Assembly (NCBI RefSeq): GCF_000735585.1
Contig: NZ_JNNO01000023.1
Location: 1-64,000 of the forward strand
Reading direction: 5' to 3'
DNA: 64,000 nt
From: Devosia sp. LC5
Lineage (GTDB): Bacteria; Pseudomonadota; Alphaproteobacteria; Rhizobiales; Devosiaceae
The notes under the pieces are model-generated. The model saw only the letters and a list, made by a program, of their open reading frames with translations, did no database searches and was not told the origin of the DNA. Both the position numbers and the translations under genes were made by a program. Positions 16,614 through 25,478 of the stretch are shown here, one piece after another. Positions within the stretch are counted from its first letter, which is position 1, and each line of letters begins with the position of its first letter.

Positions 16614-18284
16614 CTACATGCCCACGTAGTTCGGGCCAGACCCTCCCTCTGGCGGCACCCAGTCGATGTTCTGCGATGGGTCCTTGATGTCGCAGGTCTT
16701 GCAGTGGACGCAATTGGCAGCGTTGATGCGCAATTGCGGCGCGCCCGCTTCCTCCACGATTTCATAGACCCCAGCCGGGCAGTACCGCTGCGCCGGCTCA
16801 TCATAGATCTTCAAATTTACTTCGGTGGGAACCGATTGGTCGCGGAGGCGCAAATGGACAGGCTGCTCTTCGTCATGTGTCAAATTGGCCAGATAGACTG
16901 ACGATGCGCGGTCAAAGGTAAGCTTGCCATCCGGCCTGTCATAAAGGATGGAACCCGCCGATTTTGCCGGTTTTAGCGTGGCGTGGTCAGCGTTGCCGTG
17001 GCGCAATGTGCCGAAGATGGACCGCCCCAGTATTCTGTGAGACCACAGGTCGATCCCACTCAGACCCAAACCCAGAAGCGCGCCAAAACGACTCACAATA
17101 GGCTTTGCATTGCGCGTCGGCCAAAGATCCTGCCGGATCGGCCCCTCGGTCACGCTCTCATTCAGGTTCTCGATCAGGTCATTGCCGCGTCCGGCCGACA
17201 GTGCGTCAACGAGCGCATCCGCCGTTTTGATGCCTGACCACATTGCGTTGTGCGTGCCCTTGATGCGCGGCAAGTTCATGAATCCTGCTGAACAACCAAT
17301 CAGCGCTCCACCCGGAAAAGCGAGTTGCGGAACCGACTGCCAGCCACCGCTGGTCATAGCGCGCGCGCCAAAGGCAATGCGCTCCCCGCCTTCCAGGAGC
17401 GCACGCAAGTGAGGGTGCGTCTTGTATCGCTGCATCTCGTCAAAAGGCGAAAGATGAGGATTGTCGTAATTCAGGTGAACGACTAGGCCGATATGCACCC
17501 GCCGGCCCTCGCCGTGGTACACAAACCCCCCGCCCCCGGTTCCTGTTGAAAGCGGCCACCCAACGGTGTGCTCGATGCGTCCGGGCACATGCCGTTCCGC
17601 CGGCACTTCCCAGACCTCCTTGATACCGATGCCATATTTCTGCGGACCGCTTTCGTGGTCCAGATCGAAACGTGCGATTAATTGTTTGGCGAGTGAGCCC
17701 CGCGCGCCCTCTGCGATCAAAGTGTAGCGTGCATGTATCTCCATGCCAGCGGTGAAACCCGGCTTGGGCTTGCCCTCGCGGTCGCGTCCCATGTCACCGG
17801 TGGCCACGCCGCGGACGGCCCCCTGCTGGTCATAGAGCAGTTCAGTTGCTGCAAACCCGGCGAATACATCAATACCGAGCTTGGCCGCCTGCTCGCCCAG
17901 CCACCGGCAGATATCCCCAAGACTGGCAACATAATTGCCGTGATTGTTCAGGATCGGCGGCAGCAGAAATTGCGGCACCGCGAAGCGGCCCTGTCTGGTC
18001 AGGACACTGAAACTGTCGGAGCTAACAGGGGTCCGTAGTGGCGCCCCACAATCCGCCCAGTCTGGAATGAGAGCATCCAGGGCCGTAGGATCAATGACGG
18101 CGCCTGAAAGGATGTGCCCGCCGATTTCCGCGGCCTTTTCCAGAACCATGATGGTCAACGGCTGACCATTGGCCTGTGCCCTTTGTGCCAGCCGGATGGC
18201 AGCACTCAGGCCCGCGGGGCCCGCACCCACAACAACCGCGTCGACCGATATCGCTTCACGCTCACCCATGGGAGTGCTTCCCAT
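16614..18284 (-). CDS. Electron-transfer flavoprotein:ubiquinone oxidoreductase (ETF-QO)
   Basis: The 556-residue product has an N-terminal FAD-binding motif (VVVGAGPAGLSAAIRLA, about residues 17-33) and a C-terminal ferredoxin-like cluster region, YCPAGVYEIV ... CVHCKTCDIKDPSQNI, giving the cysteines for a [4Fe-4S] centre. ETF-QO sits on the inner membrane and passes electrons from reduced ETF to ubiquinone. The start ATG at 18284 overlaps the etfA stop, giving an etfB-etfA-ETF-QO operon; ATG 18269 is an alternative. A specific ETF branch next to an acyl-CoA dehydrogenase operon 13 kb away suggests it serves this catabolic region, though housekeeping use is equally possible. Confidence 0.95.
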   Translation of the reverse strand: MGSTPMGEREAISVDAVVVGAGPAGLSAAIRLAQRAQANGQPLTIMVLEKAAEIGGHILSGAVIDPTALDALIPDWADCGAPLRTPVSSDSFSVLTRQGRFAVPQFLLPPILNNHGNYVASLGDICRWLGEQAAKLGIDVFAGFAATELLYDQQGAVRGVATGDMGRDREGKPKPGFTAGMEIHARYTLIAEGARGSLAKQLIARFDLDHESGPQKYGIGIKEVWEVPAERHVPGRIEHTVGWPLSTGTGGGGFVYHGEGRRVHIGLVVHLNYDNPHLSPFDEMQRYKTHPHLRALLEGGERIAFGARAMTSGGWQSVPQLAFPGGALIGCSAGFMNLPRIKGTHNAMWSGIKTADALVDALSAGRGNDLIENLNESVTEGPIRQDLWPTRNAKPIVSRFGALLGLGLSGIDLWSHRILGRSIFGTLRHGNADHATLKPAKSAGSILYDRPDGKLTFDRASSVYLANLTHDEEQPVHLRLRDQSVPTEVNLKIYDEPAQRYCPAGVYEIVEEAGAPQLRINAANCVHCKTCDIKDPSQNIDWVPPEGGSGPNYVGM

Positions 18285-19219
18285 CAGTCTTGAAGTTGTC
18301 GCGTAAGTTCGGGAATGGCCTCGAAGACATCGGCGACGAGGCCATAGTCCGACACCGCAAAGATCGGGGCCTCGGGGTCCCTGTTGATGGCGACGATCAT
18401 CTTGGATGCTTTCATCCCCGCCAAGTGCTGGATGGCTCCGGAAATGCCACAGGCGACGTAGATGTCAGGGGCGACGATCTTGCCGGTCTGGCCGACCTGG
18501 CAGTCACTGGATACAAATCCCGCGTCCACTGCAGCACGCGATGCCCCGACGGCAGCATTCATTCGTTCGGCAAGGGGCAGGATGAGGGACTCAAATGCCT
18601 CGCGGCTTCCCAAGGCCCGACCGCCCGACACGACCACGCGGGCGCTCCCTAGATCTGGCCGCTCGCTCATATTCGGACTGACCGAAACCACGCGCGATGC
18701 GGACGCGCCTATGCTGGCAGGCATCTGGCGAACTTCGGCAGCACCATCCAGCGCAGCCGGCTCAAAGGCGGAACTGCGCACTGTCAGGACCAGCGTGGGA
18801 TCGGACGAGCTCACCGTTGCTATGGCGCTGCCGGCATAGATGGGACGCTCAAAGGTGTCGGGCGCCACAACTTTAATGACTTCGGACACCTGCATCACAT
18901 CGAGCCTGGCGGCAAGGCGGGGCATCACATTCTTACCCGACGTTCCGGCAGGTGCCATGAACACGGAATAATCCGATGCAAGCCGCGCCAGCAATTCCAC
19001 CATCGGCTCAGCCAGGTGCCGGTCCAGTTGCTGGTTTTCGGCCAGAATGATCGCATCGACACCGCTGATCCTGCTCAGTTGCATGGCGGCCTGCCGGCAC
19101 TCGACGCCCGCAAGCAGGATATGAATACCGGTTCCGATTTCTGCGGCCGCCGAAGCTGCCCGGCGGGCGCTGTCCTGAAAACTGGCTTCAGTGTGATCGA
19201 CTATGACAAGAATGGACAT
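18284..19219 (-). CDS. etfA: Electron transfer flavoprotein alpha subunit
   Basis: This 311-residue protein has the C-terminal FAD-binding ETF-alpha domain: [36 protein letters not shown] and [16 protein letters not shown], then [10 protein letters not shown]. The N-terminal half is the ETF alpha/beta fold ([16 protein letters not shown]). With EtfB it carries electrons from acyl-CoA dehydrogenases to ETF-QO. It begins 17 bases after etfB and overlaps the ETF-QO start. Several ETF paralogues can exist in one genome, so this may be a dedicated set for the local pathway. Confidence 0.95.
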   Translation of the reverse strand: MSILVIVDHTEASFQDSARRAASAAAEIGTGIHILLAGVECRQAAMQLSRISGVDAIILAENQQLDRHLAEPMVELLARLASDYSVFMAPAGTSGKNVMPRLAARLDVMQVSEVIKVVAPDTFERPIYAGSAIATVSSSDPTLVLTVRSSAFEPAALDGAAEVRQMPASIGASASRVVSVSPNMSERPDLGSARVVVSGGRALGSREAFESLILPLAERMNAAVGASRAAVDAGFVSSDCQVGQTGKIVAPDIYVACGISGAIQHLAGMKASKMIVAINRDPEAPIFAVSDYGLVADVFEAIPELTRQLQD

Positions 19220-19235
19220 GAGTGCCTCAGATCTC

Positions 19236-19991
19236 TCAGATACGGCCTGCGGCCAACCTCAAAATGCTGGCGAGTTCGCCCACCGACCGAACCATGGTGC
19301 CCGCTTGACGGACGTCCGGTTCACGAACACCCAGCAAGGTCAGCCGTGGCGCGATGTCGACGCCGAGGTCCTCAACGGCGATCTCGGCCAGGGGCTTGTT
19401 CTTGGCCTTCATGATGTTGGGCAGCGACGCATAGCGCGGCTCGTTAAGGCGCAGATCCACAGAGACCACCGCCGGAACGGACAGCGCCAAGGTTTCCAGG
19501 CCATCGTCAACCTCGCGCACGACGGTGATCTCGCCACCGGCAATCCGCACAGAGGACGCGAAGGTTGCCTGGGGCCAACCGAGAAACTCGGCGAGCATCT
19601 GCCCTGTCTGGTTACAATCATCATCGATGGCCTGCTTGCCCAGGAAAACCAGGTCCACCGCCTCGCGTTGAGCGATTTTTTTCAATACTTTCGCCACTGC
19701 AAGCGGTTCAATCTCGCGCGGGGCCAGCACATGAATGGCACGGTCCGCGCCTATGGCCAGCGCCTTGCGCAGGGTTTCCTGTGCGGTACGCGGACCGATG
19801 GAAACCACCACAACTTCCCGCGCCATCCCCGCTTCCCTCTGTCGGATAGCCTCTTCCAGGGCAATCTCGTCAAAGGGATTGGCGGCCATCTTGACGCCTG
19901 ACAGATCGACATCGCTGCCATCATTGCGAACGCGTATCCGCGCTGTGGAATCGGCAACCTGCTTGACGGGAACAAGGATGGAATAGGTCAT
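19236..19991 (-). CDS. etfB: Electron transfer flavoprotein beta subunit
   Basis: The 251-residue product begins [20 protein letters not shown] and has the family segments [19 protein letters not shown] and [20 protein letters not shown], followed by the recognition-loop region ([20 protein letters not shown]). EtfB binds AMP and docks to acyl-CoA dehydrogenases. It is the first gene of the three-gene operon. A strong hairpin separates it from the upstream transporter gene, so it probably has its own promoter. Confidence 0.95.
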   Translation of the reverse strand: MTYSILVPVKQVADSTARIRVRNDGSDVDLSGVKMAANPFDEIALEEAIRQREAGMAREVVVVSIGPRTAQETLRKALAIGADRAIHVLAPREIEPLAVAKVLKKIAQREAVDLVFLGKQAIDDDCNQTGQMLAEFLGWPQATFASSVRIAGGEITVVREVDDGLETLALSVPAVVSVDLRLNEPRYASLPNIMKAKNKPLAEIAVEDLGVDIAPRLTLLGVREPDVRQAGTMVRSVGELASILRLAAGRI

Positions 19992-20031
19992 GGCTTTCTC
20001 TGAAGTCCGGGGCGGCTATGTTAGGCCGTAT

Positions 20032-20063
20032 GCGCCTGGCGCCCCGCTTTGGGTACCAGGCGC
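20032..20063 (-). terminator. 8-bp stem hairpin between transporter gene and etfB
   Basis: GCGCCTGG at 20032-20039 pairs with CCAGGCGC at 20056-20063 around a 16-base loop. It lies just after the stop of the minus-strand solute-binding protein gene. The T-run is on the other side (TTTT at 20064-20067, plus strand), so termination of the minus-strand transcript is plausible but not a textbook intrinsic terminator. Confidence 0.5.
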
Positions 20064-20071
20064 TTTTAAGG

Positions 20072-21151
20072 TCAGTGGCCGGCGATCATTTCATCGATGA
20101 CCTTGCGGGTAGCCGTCAGCTCATCGAATTGAGCCGCCGATGACACGGACACCATATGCGAACCGACTTCGCCGATGCGGCGATTGAGATCGGCGCCCAC
20201 GGCGGAGTCCGGATTGGTCAACTGGCCAAGATGCTCTTCTTCGCCGACCATGGACATGCCCTCGGTTACAAACCAGGCAGCGAACAGACGTGCGGCATTG
20301 GGATTGGGCGCATATTCGGGCACGAAAACCTTCATGCCCAGGACCGGCGTATAATCCGTGAACGGACGGAACCGGAGCGGCTCACCGCGATCGATGGCCA
20401 GGTCCGTGGCGTAAGCCATGCCCGTCCCAATCGCCGCTTCACCTGCCGAGACAGCCGCTCCGACTGCGCCGCTGCCGTCCTTGAGCACCGGGTTGTTGTT
20501 CAACAGCCCCTCGACAATCTCCACCGTGGCGTCATGTCCGATTTCGTAATTGAGATAGTCGACCGGCGCGATGTGGAAGGCATTGAGCGCGAGCTTTCCC
20601 TGCCATTTTGGGTCGGCCATATCCGCAACCTTCTGCGGCAGGTCGGCTTCGTCGACAAAATCGGGGTTCCAGATTAACCCATAGACCAGGTCATACATGG
20701 CCAGGACGGAGTTCTTCATCTCCGGCGGCACCCCACCTGTTGCCGCTGCAATGCCACGCAGATTGTCTGCGAACAGACCGGCCCAATCGACATTGGCCAC
20801 ATATCCGGCCTGAACCGACGGCCACAGATCATCGACACTGCCCTGCCCCACATCGGCGCTGAACCGACCTGACGGACTCTCGGCCGCCAGTCGGGACATC
20901 AGAGTGGTCGGGTGCATCGGCGCCCATTCAATATTGATATCGAGATCGTATTTGTCCTTGAACGCATCGATCAGCAGTTCGCGGCTTTCCGGCTTGGTGG
21001 GCTGAAGCAGCAGGACCACCAGATTGCCTTCTTCCCGCGCACCAGCGACCAGATCTTCAACGTTTTCGGCGGCCTGGACGGCGGCACCACCCAAAGTGGC
21101 GAACATCGTGCCAGCGACAAGTAGCGCCGGCAAATGGCTCAGTTTGCGCAT
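20072..21151 (-). CDS. ABC transporter substrate-binding protein (Fe3+/organic-acid type)
   Basis: The 359-residue product has a signal peptide (MRKLSHLPALLVAGTMFATL, cleaved after AVQA) and a class F/Fe3+-type periplasmic binding fold: EGNLVVLLLQPTKPESRELL, EWAPMHPTTLMSRLAAE, DVGQGSVDDLWPSVQAGYV. Such proteins bind ferric iron, phosphorylated sugars or small organic ligands; the typical iron-binding tyrosine pair is not obvious, so an organic ligand is favoured by the catabolic context. AGGAGGAG precedes the ATG at 21151. Its permease and ATPase are probably those at 23706-26603, on the same strand but separated by the GntR gene. Confidence 0.85.
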   Translation of the reverse strand: MRKLSHLPALLVAGTMFATLGGAAVQAAENVEDLVAGAREEGNLVVLLLQPTKPESRELLIDAFKDKYDLDINIEWAPMHPTTLMSRLAAESPSGRFSADVGQGSVDDLWPSVQAGYVANVDWAGLFADNLRGIAAATGGVPPEMKNSVLAMYDLVYGLIWNPDFVDEADLPQKVADMADPKWQGKLALNAFHIAPVDYLNYEIGHDATVEIVEGLLNNNPVLKDGSGAVGAAVSAGEAAIGTGMAYATDLAIDRGEPLRFRPFTDYTPVLGMKVFVPEYAPNPNAARLFAAWFVTEGMSMVGEEEHLGQLTNPDSAVGADLNRRIGEVGSHMVSVSSAAQFDELTATRKVIDEMIAGH

Positions 21152-21267
21152 GATTTTGAACTCTCCTCCTGTGCCGCAGGCAGATCAGGGCCGCGGACTT
21201 TTCATGGCCAAGGCTCCTCCCTTTGCCATGACTCAACGATAAATCCGGAAAACATGCACGTCAACAT

Positions 21268-21282
21268 AATATCAGACCTTTT
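21268..21282 (-). promoter_or_regulatory. 15-bp element shared with the acyl-CoA dehydrogenase promoter
   Basis: The minus strand reads AAAAGGTCTGATATT, identical over 15 bases to 31314-31328. It lies about 120 bases upstream of the solute-binding protein start and 170 upstream of the GntR start. GGTCTGA is a half-site type seen in targets of FCD-class GntR regulators, so the neighbouring GntR gene is the likely binder. The rest of 21152-21449 holds AT-rich promoter sequence and no gene. Confidence 0.55.
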
Positions 21283-21449
21283 AAAAAAACATGCCAAATC
21301 GACATTTGGAGGTTGGTGGCGCATTTCATAGCCGTCCGCTTTCGCAAGTCACCAATCTGCACCGGCCACAGAAACTAAAATACTTATTTGTCCGATCAAT
21401 GATCCATAGATAAGATATGCCCATTCTAATGCCTGTTTCAGGAGGCCTC

Positions 21450-22244
21450 ATGAAAACCACACGCCCCAGGACTCCCGCCAAGTCAGCAGACCCGTCGCCC
21501 GTCGGGCGTCCGTTGAAAGGTGCAGAGAAGTCTACCGGCCGCCGCTTCAGTATCGAGCGAATTCGCATTCCCAAGGCGGCAGACGTCCTCGCATCTCATC
21601 TGCGCGACGAGATTGTGGAAGGCCGTTTATCCAATGGGGAAATGCTGCCTACTGAACGCGAGCTGGCCGAAGGCGCCGGCCTGTCGCGCTCGTCGGTTCG
21701 CGAAGCATTGCACATGCTCGAGATCGAGGGCTTGCTGGTGACCAAGCCTGGCCGGAACGGCGGGTCCATGGTTTGTCAGCCAAGCCGGGACACCATCGTC
21801 AAGACTGTCAGTCTGTATATATCGAGCCGCAAGACGCAACTGACCTCATTGATCGAAGCGCGGGCCGCGCTCGAGCCTTCCGGGGCCATGTTGGCAGCGA
21901 AGCATCGGACCGATGTCGATATCGAAGCGATTCGGTCCATGCACGAAAACCTTGAGGCGAGCATTGACGATCTTGACGAGTTCCTGCGCGCCAATATCGA
22001 TTGGCACCTGGCGGTCATACATGCCAGCCACAACGACCTGATGATCGCTTTCATGGAGTCGATCTCGGGTCAGGTTTATGCGGCCACCAATGTGGAGCGC
22101 ATGAACCCGCTCGAAATCAGGCAGCAGGTCATCAAGGTGCATGGCCGCATTAGCGATGCCATCATCGAAGGCGACCCTGCCGCCGCAAAGCGCAGGATGG
22201 AGCGGCATGTGGGCGCTTATGCGGGGCATCTGGGCATTGAATAA
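21450..22244 (+). CDS. GntR-family regulator, FCD (FadR) subfamily
   Basis: The product (264 residues from the ATG at 21450, GGAGG 5 bases upstream) has a basic leader of about 40 residues and then a winged helix: ADVLASHLRDEIVEGRLSNG, PTERELAEGAGLSRSSVREA, LHMLEIEGLLVTKPGRNGGS. The C-terminal helical FCD ligand-binding domain includes DEFLRANIDWHLAVIHASHN (metal-binding Asp/His) and RMERHVGAYAGHL. These proteins usually repress catabolic genes until an acid ligand binds. It is divergent from the solute-binding protein gene and convergent with the rest of the transporter operon. Shared GGTC/GACC elements across the region mark its likely regulon. Confidence 0.92.
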   Translation: MKTTRPRTPAKSADPSPVGRPLKGAEKSTGRRFSIERIRIPKAADVLASHLRDEIVEGRLSNGEMLPTERELAEGAGLSRSSVREALHMLEIEGLLVTKPGRNGGSMVCQPSRDTIVKTVSLYISSRKTQLTSLIEARAALEPSGAMLAAKHRTDVDIEAIRSMHENLEASIDDLDEFLRANIDWHLAVIHASHNDLMIAFMESISGQVYAATNVERMNPLEIRQQVIKVHGRISDAIIEGDPAAAKRRMERHVGAYAGHLGIE

Positions 22245-22282
22245 AACAAGGCAGGGGCCGCCAAGCCTGTTCGGAAACGACG

Positions 22283-22654
22283 CTAGATCAGTTCCGAGTG
22301 AAAGGCCTTCGCCACGATCCTCCAGCCATCGGCGGGCCGCAGCAGGTGCAAGACGTCAACGAAGATTTGCGTCGGCGTGACCATCTCGAGCATGACCGTC
22401 GCGCAATGGGGGCCGGCGAACTGGATGGAGCGTAGTGCACTCCGCTGTTCGTGCCCCTGCGATGCAGCAGAGGGACGGTTCGCAACGATGTCGATCCATT
22501 CACTGGCGAGAAAGAGTTTCAACGCGCCTTCGGCAACGAATTGTAGACGGCAGTCCGGCAGGAACAGGGTCCTCAGGGTTGCCGCGTCGCCTTCGTGAAA
22601 GGCTCGGGCATAAGTTTCGGCGAGTGTGGCCACTGCAGTGTAGTCTGCGTTCAT
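22283..22654 (-). CDS. SnoaL/NTF2-like small protein
   Basis: The 123-residue product (ATG at 22654, GAGGACAAC upstream) has the cone-shaped NTF2 fold pattern: an N-terminal helix ALAETYARAFHEGDAATLRT, LFLPDCRLQFV, and C-terminal strands CATVMLEMVTPTQIFVDVLH and DGWRIVAKAFHSELI. Members include ketosteroid isomerase, limonene-epoxide hydrolase and polyketide cyclases, as well as many of unknown function. It is the last gene of the minus-strand transporter operon, 23 bases after the aldo/keto reductase. It could isomerise or cyclise an intermediate of the pathway. The catalytic residues cannot be assigned with confidence. Confidence 0.75.
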   Translation of the reverse strand: MNADYTAVATLAETYARAFHEGDAATLRTLFLPDCRLQFVAEGALKLFLASEWIDIVANRPSAASQGHEQRSALRSIQFAGPHCATVMLEMVTPTQIFVDVLHLLRPADGWRIVAKAFHSELI

Positions 22655-22677
22655 TGTGTTGTCCTCACGTGTTGTCC

Positions 22678-23688
22678 TCACGCATTGATCTCGAGCACTT
22701 GCTTCATCCAGCGGCATCCGTTGTGAAAATTGGTCACTGCGCTACCCGGCGGCACCAGCGCATCGAACTGCGCTTCCAGTTCAGCAGGAAAGGCCAGGTC
22801 AAGAACCGGCAGCATGTCTTCCAGCTGCGCCATGGTGCGCGGACCGAAAATCGGCGCTGTCACCGCAGGACGATCCCGCACCCACGCCATTGCCAATTGC
22901 GCCACCGGCACACCGATCTCGCCCGCTATGCGCGCCACACCAACGCCGACGGCAATTCCGCGGTCATTGACGCGGTCAGCATAGGCGCCGCCACGAACGA
23001 CGGCCCGAGAATCTGCGGGCAGATCTGCCTTGCTGGTGTAACGTCCTGCCAGCACGCCCTGGGCCAGTGGCGCATAAGGAATGAGCCCTATGCCTTCCTG
23101 CAGGCATAGCGGCACCAATTCATTCTCAACACGGCGATCGAGCAGGTTGTAAGGGGGCTGCTCGGCTACGAAACGAACCAGGCCGCGTCTTTCGCTGACG
23201 CCGAGGCCCTCCATGACTTTCCAGGCCGGGTGGGTGGAAGTGCCGATATAGCGCACCTTGCCCTGCTGAACGAGATCGTTCAACGCCCCCATAGTTTCTT
23301 CGACAGGCACCTCGAAATCCGGGCGATGCAATTGATAGAGGTCGATATGATCGACTCCCATGCGCCTCAAGCTGCGTTCGCATTCGCGAATGATATGCAG
23401 ACGGGAATTGCCCCGGTCGTTCGGCCCTTCGCCAACCGGATAATGCACCTTGGTGGCGATGACGATGTCATCGCGCCTCCCGAATTCTCGGATAGCCCGA
23501 CCAAGATAGGCTTCGCTACGCCCTTCATTGTAGGAATTGGCCACGTCGAACAGATTGATGCCTGCAGCCATGGCGCGTAGCATGATCGCTACGGACTCGT
23601 CTTCCGGCGTAGGCCCGCCGAAATTGAAAGTGCCAAGGGCCAGTGGCGAAACCTTGAGGCCGCTGCGACCCAGATACCGGTATTGCAT
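22678..23688 (-). CDS. Aldo/keto reductase
   Basis: This 336-residue protein starts MQYRYLGRSGLKVSPLALGT and has the AKR catalytic set: Asp and Tyr in NLFDVANSYNEGRSEAYLG (about residues 48-66), Lys in IVIATKVHY and His in HIDLYQLHRPD. A NADP-binding segment is expected near the C-terminus (VRDRPAVTAPIFGPRTM). It should reduce an aldehyde or ketone, or oxidise the corresponding alcohol, with NAD(P). It lies between the ABC permease gene (17 bases) and the NTF2-like gene, so it is co-transcribed with the importer and probably acts on the imported compound or a derivative. Confidence 0.92.
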   Translation of the reverse strand: MQYRYLGRSGLKVSPLALGTFNFGGPTPEDESVAIMLRAMAAGINLFDVANSYNEGRSEAYLGRAIREFGRRDDIVIATKVHYPVGEGPNDRGNSRLHIIRECERSLRRMGVDHIDLYQLHRPDFEVPVEETMGALNDLVQQGKVRYIGTSTHPAWKVMEGLGVSERRGLVRFVAEQPPYNLLDRRVENELVPLCLQEGIGLIPYAPLAQGVLAGRYTSKADLPADSRAVVRGGAYADRVNDRGIAVGVGVARIAGEIGVPVAQLAMAWVRDRPAVTAPIFGPRTMAQLEDMLPVLDLAFPAELEAQFDALVPPGSAVTNFHNGCRWMKQVLEINA

Positions 23689-23705
23689 CGAATATCCTCT
23701 TTCGT

Positions 23706-25451
23706 TCAGGCGCTGGATTTGCTCGACCGCCCCAGTTCCAGGCGGGACGTGAAAATCTGCACTGGCACCACCAGCATCAGCAGTCCGGCCACCAGCACGA
23801 TGGCCAGCGCGGATGATTTCGGAATTTCCGGCGTCGTCCAGAGAACGTAAAGTTCGGATGCCGCCACGACATTGGTCGCTGTGATGAGAAACAGCGGAAA
23901 GGTGATGTCACGGGCGCTGTGACCTGCCACCCAAAGCCAGCCATTGAGAATATGCGGCAAGAGGAGCGGAAAGATCACGCGCCGAAGCATGGTGAACCAT
24001 CCTGCACCCGAGATCAGTGCCGCGCTTTCCAGCTCCTTGTGAATCTGCAGCAGGGCGGCATGCATGGTCCTGGTGCCGTAGGCGATATAGGCCGTGACAT
24101 GGGCAAGGATGATCAGCCAGATCGTGCCGTAAAGCGGGGTCCGCAGATAGATGAGCAGGATCGCAATCGCCAGCACCACTGGAGGAATGGCCATCGGCGC
24201 AAAGGACACCAACTCCAGCGCACGGCTCACACGGGTCTTGGTGCGCACGGCAATCCAGGCGATCATCACCGAGAGCACCATCACAATGGTGGCGGAAAAC
24301 AGGATCAGGATGATCGTGTTGAACAAGGCCCTGGTGATCTGACGTTCCTTGAAGACACTGGCATAGTTCTGCAGCGTGAAGCGGCTCAGCGCCTCCCAGG
24401 AGGGTATTGCATAGAACGGCTGGAAGCTGGTCCAGAGCAGCACCAGGAACGGCAGCAGCATGATTGTGAAGTAAAGTCCCACCATGACCGCAGCTGGCAG
24501 CTTCCAGGCCCCGAGCGGACGCTTCGAAGGGCGGAAGGCCTTGCCAGTCACCACTCGGAAACGCTCACCCAGCCGGACCACACGAAAATAGACGGTCATC
24601 AGCACAGCCGCCAGAACCAGGAAGAACGTGCCGAACGTGGCGGTCAGCGAGTAGTCAGGGCGGGAAATGTCGGAATTGGCCAGTAGGAAAATCTGGGTGG
24701 ACAGCACCTGAACCTTGGCGGTCAGGCCGATGACCAGCGGCAGGTCGAAGGCCTGGATCATCGCCATGAACAACAGAATGCCGACCGACATCAGTCCGGG
24801 CACCAGCAGAGGCAGGGTCACCGTGCGGAACACGCCCAGGCCTGAGGCACCATGCACCGCCCCGGCACTTTCCAATTGCGGGTCCATATTGCGCAGCAGG
24901 CCGGCAATCATCGAAAAAGCGGTGGGCGCAATGGCGAGACCGGTGATCACGATCATCGAGCTCATCGAATAGATGGTAAAGGCCACCCCTTCGACACCGA
25001 ACAGGGCGCGCACCACCACATTGATGATGCCATTGCCGGGATTGCCCAGCAGAATCCACCCGAAGGCCAAAACCACTGGCGGAATGGCCATCCACGAATA
25101 CATCAGGGTGCGCACAAGCGCCTTGCCCGGCAGGTCCGTCCGTTCCACGAGCCAGGCTATGCCGAAGGCGAGCAATACCCCAATAGTCACCGAACCGAGC
25201 GCGTATTGCAGCGTATTGAGGACAATCTCGAGCAGGCGAGGATTGGTGACGGCCTCGATATAATTGTCGGGCGAGTAGGTACCGGACTCGAAAGGCAATT
25301 CCCCCGAGGGGGCCAGGCTGGTCCGGAACAGGATGAGCAGGGGCGCGACAACCAGAAGGGTCATCAGCGCAAGCAAAACAATGGAAACGATCGTTGTGAC
25401 GTTTCGCCTGGTGTGCTGATTGGTCAGTGCTGCGGCGGGTGCAGAAGACAT
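23706..25451 (-). CDS. ABC transporter permease, double-length (Fe3+/organic-acid type)
   Basis: The product (581 residues from the ATG at 25451, AAGGA 8 bases upstream) has about twelve membrane helices and two binding-protein-dependent permease halves, each with an EAA loop (MDPQLESAGAVHGASGLGVF and IHKELESAALISGAGWFTML). This fused arrangement is typical of FbpB/SfuB-like importers. It forms the channel with the ATPase encoded 27 bases upstream, and the solute-binding protein at 20072-21151 probably feeds it. A TTG start at 25469 is less likely. The substrate is unknown. Confidence 0.92.
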   Translation of the reverse strand: MSSAPAAALTNQHTRRNVTTIVSIVLLALMTLLVVAPLLILFRTSLAPSGELPFESGTYSPDNYIEAVTNPRLLEIVLNTLQYALGSVTIGVLLAFGIAWLVERTDLPGKALVRTLMYSWMAIPPVVLAFGWILLGNPGNGIINVVVRALFGVEGVAFTIYSMSSMIVITGLAIAPTAFSMIAGLLRNMDPQLESAGAVHGASGLGVFRTVTLPLLVPGLMSVGILLFMAMIQAFDLPLVIGLTAKVQVLSTQIFLLANSDISRPDYSLTATFGTFFLVLAAVLMTVYFRVVRLGERFRVVTGKAFRPSKRPLGAWKLPAAVMVGLYFTIMLLPFLVLLWTSFQPFYAIPSWEALSRFTLQNYASVFKERQITRALFNTIILILFSATIVMVLSVMIAWIAVRTKTRVSRALELVSFAPMAIPPVVLAIAILLIYLRTPLYGTIWLIILAHVTAYIAYGTRTMHAALLQIHKELESAALISGAGWFTMLRRVIFPLLLPHILNGWLWVAGHSARDITFPLFLITATNVVAASELYVLWTTPEIPKSSALAIVLVAGLLMLVVPVQIFTSRLELGRSSKSSA

Positions 25452-25478
25452 TGAAGCGTTCCTTTGCAAGAGCAGTCG

